From Clostridia bacterium (GTDB lineage Bacteria > Bacillota > Clostridia > Oscillospirales > Acutalibacteraceae): a stretch of DNA of 64,000 nucleotides. Below, piece after piece: positions 18,501-29,200 of this stretch. Numbering within the stretch: the stretch's first letter is position 1; each line of letters starts with the position of its first letter. The stretch is taken from contig JAFWAC010000024.1 in assembly GCA_017507805.1 (NCBI GenBank), forward strand, positions 96,146-160,145. The letters are read 5' to 3'. The notes under the pieces are model-generated. The model made no database searches and was not told the DNA's origin. It saw only the letters and a list, made by a program, of their open reading frames with translations. The position numbers and the translations under genes were made by a program.

Positions 18501-20823
18501 GAATTACGAAATTATTGGTAATTCCTCCGAGTGGGAATATGCCTTGGGTGGTATTGCAAGAGTATCCGGTGAAGGTCTGTCACAATTAGCTGTTGTTAAT
18601 AAGCTGTATAGTGACTTTAAGCTTCAATGCACCTTGCTTCGCACCTCGGGCAGCGGCACAATGGGTATTACAATGCTCAGAAGTGCTATAGATGAAACCT
18701 TAGGAGACGGATATACTCTTGTTCTTGATGCGGAGGATAATTTATCTGTAAAATATGATGAAAAGATACTATATAGCAGTAAAGTAAGCTATTCGCACGA
18801 TTACGGCTTGAAGCTTAATATAATCCGTAAGGGCGAGTATATTTACATTTATTACGGAGAAGAAAATCAATTATTAACTGTGATTTCGGGTGTTACGGTG
18901 AAAAACGGTTATTGCGGTTTTTATCTTGACAGCACCTTAGGACATATAAACAACTATCTTGTTTTGGGTGACAGCTCGTTGTGGCTTGAGCCTCTGAGTC
19001 CGTATACATATAATTTCACACAGGAGGGTAGCGGATTTAAGGTTAATACAGCCGAGCTTGTATATGCAAACCTGAAGGGTGTTGCCTTTACATCGTGTAA
19101 GGCTTCTGTGGGAATAAGCCTGCAGCCTTCCGATACTCAAGCTGTTGCTTATGCCGGTCTTTTATTCGGAGCGCCTCAAAACACAGAACCCAAAAACGGC
19201 GGCGTTTTGATTTCGCTTGAAGCCGGCGGTATACTTTCAATCAGTAAAAAAGGTACGGTGATGCAAAAAGTATCCTTAGGGGCAGATGTGTCATCGGTGT
19301 ATATTACCGTTATTGCAGATAAGGGCAGCTATAAGGTGTATATTGACGGTATGAACGAGCCATCCCTTATATGGCAGGATACTTCTTATGACGGCGGAGT
19401 AATAAGCCTTGTTTCTTATAATTCCCTTAGTAAGTTCTCACAGCTTCAAATGGAGGATATATCCAATATAAAAACAGATTATTGCGCACCGGATTATTTA
19501 ATAAGCCGTAACGCCAATGTTATTGATGCAAAATCCACTTATAATGAAACCCGCACCACAGGGGATATAGGCTATTATATCGAGCCTTTCCTTGACCTGC
19601 AGGAGGAATATACCTTAGAGTTGGATTTTGTTGTGAGAAATCCTGCTTCTGCCGCAAGTGCGCCAATTATATATTTCCGCGGAAACGATTTTCTGAAAAT
19701 AGGATTATATATTAACGGTAACGGAACATATCTTGTAAAACAAAATAAGGCGGTTATTTCAGATGTCAATGCTGAAAGCACATATCGGCCTATAAGATGT
19801 GTTGCAGGAACTAATTATCATATAAAAATCGTTTCAAGCTCCGATACGGTTACTGTTACTGTAAACGGCACCTTGGTTTACGATAACTTTAACATATCAA
19901 ACTGTTTGTCAGGCAATTTTTCCGGACTTCCGATAAAGCCTGAAATAATTTGTGTTCAGGGCTCGTCAGGCAAAACTGTTACTGTTCTTAAAAATATAAC
20001 CGTAGCAGGTGTAAAAAAGGAATGGGTAACTGCAGACAAAACGGTTTATGGTGATACAGAGCCGGTATATAATCAAAACCTATCTACACTTTACAGTGAA
20101 GGTATGACCGTGACACGCCTTGGTGAGAATGTTGAGCAATTAAGCTCATATACCGAGACCGTAAGCGGTAAGAATATAACCTATAATTTCGGTACAGAGC
20201 TTCTTGAAACAGCAGATTATCTGTTCTCAGCCGAGCTTTGCACCGAGAGCCGCACAACAAGCTGGATTGCGCCGCAGCTTGTAATATGCAGCGGTTATAT
20301 TGACGGTGTTTTCCGCCGCATTTCGGTAACGGCACGCGGTGACGGAATGTTTATACTTAATGAAAAGACCTTCAGCTTTTCTAAGGAGAGCGCAAATTAC
20401 GATATAAAGACTGCCGAGGGGCAAAAACGCCGTATAACTGTATTGCGGAAAGGTAATACATTAAGTGTTTGGTGTGACGGTTTGCTGGTGTTCGATAATA
20501 TCGATATGGGCGAATACAGTGCTTTACCTAATACACCGGGATTACTGTATATTATGAATAATACCGCAAGTACACAAACCTCAACCTGTACCGTTTCAAA
20601 TATCCAAATCTGGAACAATGGTATTGTCCACGATAAAAACCTTGTTTCGGGGGATATTAACGCTGACGGTGTAATTGATATTTGTGATTTGGTGCTTGCT
20701 AAACGCAGAACAGTTTCACTTAATATTTTAGATAAGAATGCTGCCGCGGCGGCAGATGTGATTTTTGACGGTGTTTTAGATCAAGCCGATGTGGAGGAAA
20801 TCAGATCAAACATTCAGTTCTGA
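15502..20823 (+). CDS. Giant GH13 amylase-like enzyme with lectin-like modules and dockerin
   Basis: Secreted glycoside hydrolase family 13 protein, 1773 residues. Signal peptide 1-26; N-terminal beta domain about 35-145, as in neopullulanase types; catalytic barrel about 155-555. The barrel opens with YSILPDAFFNGD, where these enzymes normally have PDRF. The catalytic acids are present: Asp near 364 (WRLDAV), Glu near 399 (VAED) and Asp near 463 (SHD). Region I reads LDAVFSYS and lacks the usual Asn-His. A beta C-domain (about 560-640) and several lectin-like modules follow. The dockerin (about 1715-1773) has loops DINADGVIDICD and DVIFDGVLDQAD. TTG at 15502 is spaced correctly from GGGGTG; the GTG at 15493 overlaps it. 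Likely acts on alpha-glucan in a cohesin-bound complex. Confidence 0.85.
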   Translation: MRKLLKRIAIFMISGAILSSSYISADTDNTPVVLNSETQFEIFHDQGPGYISNIEPRANEAVTLSLRADKGIITKAYIQYTEDGSTWKSVNMNRKTYDQTGYYEFWQGTVPATDKKYYYRFYSQSSEGSFYYGPNGMSESAPLCENCFLIIPGLSTPDWAKGILWYSILPDAFFNGDILNDKTNSSGDRTIPWGASVQGLREYYGGDISGVVSKIDYLKELGVDAVYLNPMWTSNSNAGYGPNNDFETSPNYGNEQDLVKLSEALHDNGFKIMLDAVFSYSQMNSIYTNRYGYQPLTGAMQSQSSPYYEMFNFISWPNSYTEKWGGIEINLGNSLAQSLFWQADNSVLKRYLKAPYNIDGWRLDAVSSYAGTDVTITELGADIRKNVKAVNSDALLVAEDFMQSEIMSGNWDATWNNFFLHSERLWFEGGQYDQSWLRDRLNIISKIPRTIGLCMYNHYDSHDAVRLASDNEEQKHLLRGVYLMLMTYIGSPCIYYGDEVGVENDSDISKSQPRNSFNWNTGEWDYDIYYIHRALSDLRKEYTALKDGVFKIGLTDDENKLTVYGRWDDNGSVVTMLNQCDFSQTVALNLKQYNIKDGTVVTDYLTGQAYTVSNGFATVNIPAGGSILVTGKAGSYRDSFNLTGELDIIKTGEDSYLISTDYDVDEIKSANAALTPLYGCGYIEADMSYSDGAVLLLRDGLDGKQLTAVMKNGKLSVYGNENTALCSVNIPASAKVRLGMTAEGLAAVFVGTSGENGMSYHALAGCVIPFENTKPYAGISAVKGTASITGVRVGKNGTPLYDSFEGNHLGALLSDYSVEPCNYTVENGILNIKAGDFETLLLSEEKSSDYTFKAALNDVTSGFAGVVSYCDRQNAVILVRDTRNGDRLCFGIYKNGKIIEIETISGDFSDGVVLQLQKVGTAYSASYIHNGQSYSFAEQITANMSVSRAGIICSAAGSTSFDYVSFGNSISDGSSVNTPMTVLENVIPDMDAVTEDFVTENYEIIGNSSEWEYALGGIARVSGEGLSQLAVVNKLYSDFKLQCTLLRTSGSGTMGITMLRSAIDETLGDGYTLVLDAEDNLSVKYDEKILYSSKVSYSHDYGLKLNIIRKGEYIYIYYGEENQLLTVISGVTVKNGYCGFYLDSTLGHINNYLVLGDSSLWLEPLSPYTYNFTQEGSGFKVNTAELVYANLKGVAFTSCKASVGISLQPSDTQAVAYAGLLFGAPQNTEPKNGGVLISLEAGGILSISKKGTVMQKVSLGADVSSVYITVIADKGSYKVYIDGMNEPSLIWQDTSYDGGVISLVSYNSLSKFSQLQMEDISNIKTDYCAPDYLISRNANVIDAKSTYNETRTTGDIGYYIEPFLDLQEEYTLELDFVVRNPASAASAPIIYFRGNDFLKIGLYINGNGTYLVKQNKAVISDVNAESTYRPIRCVAGTNYHIKIVSSSDTVTVTVNGTLVYDNFNISNCLSGNFSGLPIKPEIICVQGSSGKTVTVLKNITVAGVKKEWVTADKTVYGDTEPVYNQNLSTLYSEGMTVTRLGENVEQLSSYTETVSGKNITYNFGTELLETADYLFSAELCTESRTTSWIAPQLVICSGYIDGVFRRISVTARGDGMFILNEKTFSFSKESANYDIKTAEGQKRRITVLRKGNTLSVWCDGLLVFDNIDMGEYSALPNTPGLLYIMNNTASTQTSTCTVSNIQIWNNGIVHDKNLVSGDINADGVIDICDLVLAKRRTVSLNILDKNAAAAADVIFDGVLDQADVEEIRSNIQF

Positions 20824-20842
20824 TAGCAAAAGGAGAAGATTT

Positions 20843-21748
20843 ATGTCTGTTTTACGGCAATACACGATAAGGATATTAGCTATTATATCGGTGACTGTAA
20901 TGTTAGCTACTGCTCTGCTGTGCAGTATTTGCAGTGCTGAAGAAAACTTTTTTTTGCGTGAAACACCGCCCGAAATACCAAAGGGGAATATTAATCTTAT
21001 AACTACATATTCCACTATCAGCGATACATCAAACAAAGCGTTGGAAATTTCTTATGATAAGCTTAACCATATTTTGCAAAACAAGGTTGACGATAAGAAT
21101 GGCTTTGTAAAGTTTGAGGGTATTAAGGGACTTAAAATGTCTGATACCTATATGTACCGTTTAAAGCTTACTGTCTTTTCAGCACAACCTAATCCGGAGT
21201 ATAATGATTCAACATCGCAGGGTGCGAGAATTATATTCCGCGGTAATGATAACGCTTCTTATTGTTTTTTCAGTTTGTTCTCAAGTTCGGCAAGCTATTA
21301 TTCTTATATTGAAAACTCTATGCTGGGTTCAAAAACTGTGACCTTTGACAGAGAACTAAATAAAGAATATGATATTTGCATTTTGACGGGCCCCACGGAG
21401 CTTAGTGTTTGGGTGGATAATGTGCTTTTTATGCACGAAACAGATATGCCTAACTTTGAGCCTTATATCGGAGCACAGATTTACCGTTCCTCGGTGAAAT
21501 TGGCTGATATAGAGGTTTATAATATGGCTCCTGACGATAAAGATGCTTTAGCTTCTGAGGAAAAAAATGTAGATGTTCTGACAAGCTATAAAGAATTTGA
21601 GGGTGTGGACGGTAAGCTTCCGAGCACAGAAACTGATTTGCTCACAAGGGCTGTTATATGGCTGTCGGTCGCTGTAGCGGCACTTTTGGCATTGCTTACA
21701 GCTGTATTTATTCCGATAATTAAAAGAAAGAAGGGGGCAAGTAAATGA
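20843..21748 (+). CDS. Membrane-anchored single lectin-like module protein
   Basis: Surface protein of 301 residues. An N-terminal signal segment is followed by one lectin-like module of the type found in its neighbours (IIFRGNDNASY strand, then LSVWVDNVLFMHET). A transmembrane helix near residues 266-290 is followed by a basic tail (KRKK). It therefore faces outward and stays in the membrane. ATG at 20843 follows AGGAGA (20831-20836); a longer reading frame from 20789 would overlap the preceding gene. It overlaps the next gene in an ATGA arrangement, so both anchored lectin proteins are translated together. A role in holding glycan near the cell is inferred; no enzyme motif seen. Confidence 0.7.
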   Translation: MSVLRQYTIRILAIISVTVMLATALLCSICSAEENFFLRETPPEIPKGNINLITTYSTISDTSNKALEISYDKLNHILQNKVDDKNGFVKFEGIKGLKMSDTYMYRLKLTVFSAQPNPEYNDSTSQGARIIFRGNDNASYCFFSLFSSSASYYSYIENSMLGSKTVTFDRELNKEYDICILTGPTELSVWVDNVLFMHETDMPNFEPYIGAQIYRSSVKLADIEVYNMAPDDKDALASEEKNVDVLTSYKEFEGVDGKLPSTETDLLTRAVIWLSVAVAALLALLTAVFIPIIKRKKGASK

Positions 21749-24700
21749 AAAAAATAGTTTCTGTATTGGCAGTAATTGCTGTTTTATTTGCTTGCATCCC
21801 AACCTTCAGCTTTTCCGTTGCCGCGGCACCGGTATATAATGAGGAAAATCATACTGATTATACATCGAAAATGTCGGTGACATATAACGGAGCTTCATAT
21901 AATTACAAAAATTCAATATCACAAAACAGCAAAAGCGGAACAAACACCTATGCATTTTTAACCGAGCTTCCTAATAATTCTGATTTTTATTTTTCTGCTT
22001 CGGTCAATACCGTAACAGAAAATGTTAGCTGGGCGGGTGCAAGATTTATTATAAAAAAGGGTGCTAACGGAAAAGAAAACGGCACCTCAGCTTCTGACTA
22101 TGTGTATTTGATATTCCGTTCGGACGGTATTTTCCTGCTTGGAATTTCCGGCGGTGAACGGGTGATTGCTTCTGACACGACCGTTAAGAGGCAACTTAAT
22201 AAAAGCTATAAAATAACGATATATTCAAAACAGGACACTGCAAGCGTTTGGGTTGATGAAACTCTTGTTTTTGATAATGTATCATTGGTTTATCAAAAGG
22301 ATAGTACGACCATTGACTTTACAGGTATGCCTTCTGTTACTGAAATTGCTCTTGCCAGCGGTGACGGAAGCGGACGGCGTCCTACCAATACAACCGTTTC
22401 CCAAATTGCTATATGGGGAGATAAAACGGTTGAAATAACTGACGAACCGCAATTTGACGAACAAATACATACAGATTATTCTCTGAACGGACAGTATGAG
22501 GCCGATAAGGTTTTGTCTGTTTATGATGGGCAACCCATCACCGAAACCGGAATAAGCGGAGTTAAACGCTATAGCTTTATTACGGCTATGACGCCACAGG
22601 CAAGCTATGTCTTTACTGCAGAGATAAATACCTCAAGTAAAAACACCTTCTGGAGTGGTGTCCGCTATGTTATAAGAAGCGGTAATAATTATATTGAAAA
22701 CGGTGTCAGTGACGGAGAGGTGTATGTACTTTTTCGTGATGACGGACTTTATGTGATAGGTATTTCCAACGGTGAAAAGGTTATAGCCTCTGACAAAACC
22801 GTAAAGCGAGTTGCGGGCTATACCTACCGTATAACTGTGCAGACCACACCTGATACGGTGAGCGTTTGGATAGACGGTAAAAAGAAATTGGAAAATGTGG
22901 CTCTTGTGTGGACTAACGGTATCGATACGGTTGATTTCACAGATTTACCGTCAACACCTCAGTTGTGCTTTGCAAACGGTAACGGGGAAAGTCAAATTCA
23001 AACCGTTTCAACCGTAAACAAGATAAAAATATTTAATAATCCTCTGACAGATAATCCGGCAGACCCTTATGCGGAGCCTGTATATGATTCGGATAAGCAT
23101 ACAGACTATACCTCGCAGATGACCGTTACCCGTGACGGCGCTGTGGTTGATACCAAAAGCAGTTACTCCGAAAAGGGAAGCGGAACAATAGATTATATTT
23201 TCGACACTCAGCTTACAAAAGCTTCAACATATTATTATACTGCGACAGTTTCCTTCCCGACCATTTCTGCCGAATGGAGTACACCGCAGCTTATTCTCCG
23301 TGAGGGCAGAATGCCGGACGGTACAAATCAAACCTTACAGCTTGTTTTCAGAACAAACCTGATGGGAATTGTTAATGAAAAGGGAAGCAGTATAGGCAGT
23401 GATTTTATTAATACAAAAACGGTCGGCACGGTTGGACGCAGTTACAGACTGACTGTAAAATCGACTCCCGATACAATTTCTGTTTGGGTGGACGGAAAAA
23501 TTGTGTTCCGCGATTTAAGTCTTGGGGAATACAGCGGATTAAAATCTGCACCCGGTATACGCTTTATGTTAGGCACAGGTGAGACCGAGGGCAAAGTTAA
23601 GGATATTTGTATTTGGAACGAGCCGTCTGCCGAAAATCCTCCTGATGTATATGACCCTACTGATGAACCGAAATATAATGGGATTACAGATGTGAATTTT
23701 TCCGAAACCATGTCGGTTAGCAGACAGGATGAAAATTATACCTCGGACAGCTATTCCGAAAAAGGAGAAAACGGGGATATAATCTATTCCTTTAAGACGG
23801 GTCTTACAAATAATTCGACCTACTATATGTCATATTATATTGATTATGAAAGTATGGCGGGTAGCTGGACAACACCGCATATTCTGCTCAGAAGCGGTGT
23901 TGCACAGAACGGTGAGTACGAGGAAATTTATCTTTCTTTTCGTACAAACGGTTGTGTTGTGGTTAATAAAAAAGGCTCCGGTCTTACAGAGCTTGTGGAT
24001 TATGATATAAAAGCACAGGAGGGTAAAACCTATAAGCTTACTGTTAAATGCTCTCCTGATAATATATCGGTATGGCTTAATAAAAAGCTTATTTTTTATG
24101 AGGTAAGCCTTATGGAATATTCGGAGCTGTATTCAACACCGGGAATTAAGTTCAGACTCGGGAATGCAGACACACCGGGTATTTCATCAAGTAAAATATA
24201 TGACCTTATTATTTGGAACAACGGCACCGATGAAAATCCGCCCAACATATATAAACCTACTGACGAGCCGGTTTATAATCCTGAAACCGATACGGATTAT
24301 ACTCTAAAAATGACGGCTGCGGATAAAAAGGGTAATGTTTCAAATGGGAAAAAGAATTACAGAGTAAAATCAAGTACAGATTTAAGCTATTCTTTTAAAA
24401 CGAATGTTGCACGTAATGCGATTTATAACTTTACGGCTGATATTTGCCTTAATTCTCTTGCAGAAGAATGGGCATCTCCGCAGTTTGTTTTGCGCAGCGG
24501 TATCGGCAGTGACGGTAAAGCGATATGTGTCGGCGTAGTGGTGAGAAAAAATTGCGTAGCCGTTGTTAATCAGGAAAGGGTATCTGTAAACGGACTTATA
24601 AATTATGATGTTATGGCTACTGTCGGTAAAACCCATAGATTAACCGTGAGATGCGAGAGCGATAAAATCAGTGTTTGGTTTGACGGACGGCTTGTAATCT

Positions 24701-26241
24701 ATAACGGGAATTTGGGTGAATACAGTGGACTCAAGGCAAATCCCGGTCTGTATTTTCAGTGTGGTTCAGCCGTTACAACCGGTATTACCGATATCTCTGT
24801 CAATAATATTATAATATGGAATAATGAAAGCGAGAATATATCTGCTCCTGAACACGTTTTGTTTGAGGATATGATTGCAGATTTCCCTCCGGAGGGTGAG
24901 CTCAGATTAACCCATGCCGATTTGATTTTAAAGACGAATACTTTTTATAACAATATGTCTGCCGACCAAAAGGCATTACTTTCCGATAATTCAATTAAAA
25001 CACTTAATGCCTATGTAGAAAGAATAAACCGTTGGTTGTCGGTGGGAAATGCTCCCAAAATACAGTCGGGTCAGAAAAATTTTGCAGATGAGGCTTCCGT
25101 TTTGCTGGATGGCAAACCTTACCTTCAATATTCCTCAAATCTTATAAAGCAAGCTGATCCGACAAAGTTTTATAAATATGTTTTTGAAACAGACCTTTCC
25201 ACATACGACAGTTATTATTACAGCGGTACTGTGAAATGCACCTCGGCTGAGGAGGAATGGCAACGCCCAAGAATTGTGTTCAGGGGTGACGGAAGTCATA
25301 AGCTTTCGGTGGCATTTCTCAAAAAAGGCATTTATATTATGGATAACGACTCCAAATCGCTTTACCGCGAGACCTCATTTGAAACAAAGGTTGGCGAGGA
25401 ATATGATTTTGTGATTCACAGTACGCCTACTTCGATCTCGCTTTGGGTAAACGGTGCGTTGATTTTCGGTAATGAGCCTTTGAACGGTGAATATCGCAAC
25501 CTTCCGGTATATCCGGGAATAACCTTTGCTCAGGCGGCCGGAGAGGTAAAAAATATATGTATATGGTCTGCCGATAACCATTCTGAGCAATTGGTGCAGA
25601 CAGTCGGTGTGAACAGCATAAAGCAATATTATTTGCCCGTTTCTGTAATAGGAAATAGCGCTGTTGCAGAAGCAGTTACCAAGGTGTCGTGGCAAGATGC
25701 TGAAAGCCCGAGTATACATCACCTTATATCCTCGTTGGTTAGCGATGATATTTATAGTATTTCGGGTAAGCTGAGTAATTTAAAGCTCGGTGAAAACGGC
25801 GCATTTGAAATTATATTCAGAGGAAGTAATTCAGGCGAAAATATAAGAGTGCGCTTTACCGCAGAAAAGATAAGTGTAATTGAATCGTCAGGCAATATCA
25901 TCTGCTCAGATGAAACAGTAAACCCGTCAGAGAACAGCTATGATTTGATTATAAGCAGCAGTAACGAAAAATTTTCACTCTACCTTAGCGGAAAATGCAT
26001 TTTCTCAGATGTTGCTATAAACGGTAATTTTAATGAGCTTGTTCCTGCGCTGTGCTTCAAAGGAGCAACGGGAGATTTTCTTGATATGGAGCTTTCGTTA
26101 GTTGCTGAGAAACAGCCGCAAAAGCCGGTCGAAGCTGAGAACGCTAAATCTCCGCTAACCGTTGCTGTGATTATTTCGGGTGCGTTGTTAGCTGTTTTGG
26201 TCGGTGTAATATTTATTGTCGTCAGGAGGAAGCACAGGTGA
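21745..26241 (+). CDS. Membrane-anchored protein with about seven lectin-like repeats
   Basis: Surface protein of 1498 residues. Signal peptide 1-27, then five tandem modules (about 28-235, 238-440, 443-630, 635-835, 840-1045). Each starts with a P-x-Y/F-x(5)-TDY-type segment and ends with SVWVDGxxVF followed by an INIW/IWNN strand. A helical linker (about 1050-1085) resembles the one before the dockerin of the protein at 12681. A sixth module and a divergent seventh follow, then a transmembrane helix (about 1468-1490) and the tail RRKHR. No catalytic motif found. It is likely a long glycan-binding stalk on the membrane. ATG lies in an ATGA overlap with the previous gene; its end overlaps the next gene. 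Confidence 0.75.
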   Translation: MKKIVSVLAVIAVLFACIPTFSFSVAAAPVYNEENHTDYTSKMSVTYNGASYNYKNSISQNSKSGTNTYAFLTELPNNSDFYFSASVNTVTENVSWAGARFIIKKGANGKENGTSASDYVYLIFRSDGIFLLGISGGERVIASDTTVKRQLNKSYKITIYSKQDTASVWVDETLVFDNVSLVYQKDSTTIDFTGMPSVTEIALASGDGSGRRPTNTTVSQIAIWGDKTVEITDEPQFDEQIHTDYSLNGQYEADKVLSVYDGQPITETGISGVKRYSFITAMTPQASYVFTAEINTSSKNTFWSGVRYVIRSGNNYIENGVSDGEVYVLFRDDGLYVIGISNGEKVIASDKTVKRVAGYTYRITVQTTPDTVSVWIDGKKKLENVALVWTNGIDTVDFTDLPSTPQLCFANGNGESQIQTVSTVNKIKIFNNPLTDNPADPYAEPVYDSDKHTDYTSQMTVTRDGAVVDTKSSYSEKGSGTIDYIFDTQLTKASTYYYTATVSFPTISAEWSTPQLILREGRMPDGTNQTLQLVFRTNLMGIVNEKGSSIGSDFINTKTVGTVGRSYRLTVKSTPDTISVWVDGKIVFRDLSLGEYSGLKSAPGIRFMLGTGETEGKVKDICIWNEPSAENPPDVYDPTDEPKYNGITDVNFSETMSVSRQDENYTSDSYSEKGENGDIIYSFKTGLTNNSTYYMSYYIDYESMAGSWTTPHILLRSGVAQNGEYEEIYLSFRTNGCVVVNKKGSGLTELVDYDIKAQEGKTYKLTVKCSPDNISVWLNKKLIFYEVSLMEYSELYSTPGIKFRLGNADTPGISSSKIYDLIIWNNGTDENPPNIYKPTDEPVYNPETDTDYTLKMTAADKKGNVSNGKKNYRVKSSTDLSYSFKTNVARNAIYNFTADICLNSLAEEWASPQFVLRSGIGSDGKAICVGVVVRKNCVAVVNQERVSVNGLINYDVMATVGKTHRLTVRCESDKISVWFDGRLVIYNGNLGEYSGLKANPGLYFQCGSAVTTGITDISVNNIIIWNNESENISAPEHVLFEDMIADFPPEGELRLTHADLILKTNTFYNNMSADQKALLSDNSIKTLNAYVERINRWLSVGNAPKIQSGQKNFADEASVLLDGKPYLQYSSNLIKQADPTKFYKYVFETDLSTYDSYYYSGTVKCTSAEEEWQRPRIVFRGDGSHKLSVAFLKKGIYIMDNDSKSLYRETSFETKVGEEYDFVIHSTPTSISLWVNGALIFGNEPLNGEYRNLPVYPGITFAQAAGEVKNICIWSADNHSEQLVQTVGVNSIKQYYLPVSVIGNSAVAEAVTKVSWQDAESPSIHHLISSLVSDDIYSISGKLSNLKLGENGAFEIIFRGSNSGENIRVRFTAEKISVIESSGNIICSDETVNPSENSYDLIISSSNEKFSLYLSGKCIFSDVAINGNFNELVPALCFKGATGDFLDMELSLVAEKQPQKPVEAENAKSPLTVAVIISGALLAVLVGVIFIVVRRKHR

Positions 26242-29200
26242 AAAAGATTTTTATAAAAAAGCTTTCATATATTATTTGCTGTGTTCTTCTTGCGGCGGCA
26301 ACGGCAGGCGCGGGTGCAATGTCGGTTTTGGCGTATGTGGATTATTCTGCACAAAATGAGCTGAAGGAAAACCGTTATGCTGATATGATGGAGCTGTATC
26401 ATGACCAGGGATATGTTTATATTTCTGATATTGAGCCCGAGGCAGGGGAAGCTGTAACACTTAGAATCCGAACCGGCAGATACAATGTTACAAAAGCAAA
26501 AATTCAATACACTGTTGATGACGGCAAAACCTGGCAGGAAATACCAATGAAATTCGATTCTGTTGATAAAACGGGATATTATGATTATTGGATTGGTACT
26601 ATTCCGGGGCAGGATAAGCTTTGCCGATACAGGTTTGTTGTTGATAATGACGGTCAAAAAAATTTAACCTACCTTTATGCAACCGGTCAGTCAAGCTATC
26701 AACAGGATATCGAAGAAATGTATACCTTTTTACCCGGCCTTAAAACTCCTGATTGGTCTAAAGGAACATATTGGTATTTTATTCAGCCGGATGCTTTTTA
26801 TAATGCAGACCCAACTAACGACTTGACCGATTCTTCATCTTATAGGGCAATTCCCTGGGGAAGCAATGTAACAAGTCTGCGTCAGCGCTACGGGGGAGAC
26901 CTAAAGGGTATTAAGGAAAAGCTTTCTCATATAAAAGCTTTAGGTGTTGAGGCAGTTTATCTTAATCCTATATGGATATCAAACAGCAATGTCGGCTATG
27001 CACCGAGCCATCCTTACGAAATTTCACCATATCTTGGGAACGATGAGGATTTGCTTGAGCTTATTAATGAAATTCATAATCAAGATATGTATATTTCACT
27101 TGATGCCGTTCTTTCAAATGAGCCGGCAGACAGTATTTATATAAATACATATCACGAATTTCCGCTTGGCGGCGTGGCTCAGGATATAAACAACCCCTAC
27201 AAGGAAATGTTTATTTATTATCAATGGCCATCGTCATTTAAAACTGCTTGGGGAAATGTGACATCAAACCATGCTTCGGAGCTTTTGCAAAATATTTATT
27301 ACAAGGCAAATAATTCTATAATCCAGACATATTTAAAAGCTCCTTATAAAATTGATGCTTGGCGTTTTGATGCTGTTACTTCATTTTTCTCGACCGAAAC
27401 CTCAGATACCAATGATATAGCGGCGCAAATAAGAAAATATTTTAAGAGTGTTAATCCGGACGCATTGATGCTTGTAGAGGAATTTGTAACAGATTATATT
27501 GAATCGGGTATGTGGGATGCGAGCTGGAATAACTCTTTTGCCAATGCAGGGCGTAATTGGTTTTCCTCGGTGATTTCAGGCTCGGATATGTTTGCAACAC
27601 TGTATAAAACCGTTTTATTGCCCCGTGCTTACGGTCTTTCTACAATTAATATGTATAATGACCACGATTTTTCACGGCTGTCCGATAATGTTGAACAGGA
27701 CTTGTCTAAAATAAAGGCACTTCAGATTTTGAGTATGACCTTTGTTGGCTCACCGTGTTTATATTACGGTGATGAGGTTGGAATGCCTAACAATTCCTCT
27801 CAGGGAGTGGTGAGCCAATCAAGAGATTCGTTTGAATGGAATGAAAAAGAGTGGAATTATGAAATATATTCACTCCAAAAGGCTTTGGGAGAGCTGAGAC
27901 AGGAATACTCCGCTTTGCGTGACGGAGCAGTTAAGCTTGGAGCTACAGACGATGTTAATCTAACCGCTGTTTTCGGAAGATTTGATAAGCACGGCAGCGT
28001 GATATCTGTTCTTAACCAAAGCGATGCTGTTCAAGCAATGGAAATAGATGTGAAGCAGTTTAATGTGTGTGACGGTGACACCCTCAGTGATTATCTTACA
28101 GGTAATAGCTACACGGTTAAAAACGGCAAAATAACGGCAAATATAATTCCGGGCGGAACCGTTTTTGTGACCGGAAAGGAAACCGCATCAAGCCGCGGAA
28201 GCTTTTCACTTTCAAATATGGGATACGGTGCACAGGTTATAAAAACCGATAAGAACAGCTACAGCCTAAAGGCACCATTGCTTATAGGAAAGCTTTTAAA
28301 CCGTTCTGCAACGGGCTTTGCCGAGTGCTTTGGCAATGTTACGGTTAAGGCAACACCGCAGGGAAACGGAACGGTAAACCTTGCAATCACAAAGAGCAAT
28401 ACATTTAACGATGCATATTACGGAGTTCGCATAAATGGAAATGAAGCTACGGTTATCTATCGTGAGGACAAAAACGGTAAGGAACAGAAGGACAGTAAAT
28501 TTTCTTTGGACATCGGAGACTCTGTATGTATTATCCGTGAAGGCGATAATAGCTTTTATGTAGGAATTTGCTCCGAAAACGGTGATGTGGAGAAAATTGA
28601 GGAAAGCAAGGTCACCGTTAATATGCCTGACAAGGTTTATACCGCATTTGAGACTGTAAGCGGTGAATTGACGCTTAATAATCTTACATATACAGTATCC
28701 GAGGATACATATTACGAGGATTTTGAAGGCGAGACCTTGGGTAGCGCATTTTCGGTTGAAGGTAAGGAATTGAAGCTTGTTGGCGGTAAAGCTCAAATCA
28801 ATGCTAAAGATAAGGTGACAATACTTTCTTCTGTTCCGGAAACGGATTATACAATTAAAGCATCTGTTTCGGCAGGAAGTGTAGCATATCTTGCGGCAGG
28901 CGAGTCGATTGATGAATTTGTTTTTGTGAAGCGTACAAGCGAAGGCACAATAGCTTTCGGACGGCATACAGACGAGACGGATATCATATACGCCTATGTT
29001 GATGACACAAAGCCCGATTCGGAAGTGATTTTGCAGCTTCAGTACATAGGCACCGATTACAGCGCGGTAGCCTCTTATGACGGGAAAAGCTTCTTTTCTG
29101 TAGGAAACGGTATGCAGACGGGGTATTCCTATTTGCAATGCGGTGTAATTATTCCTGAAAACCAAACTGCTGAGATTGATTATATAAGCTTCGGTAATGC

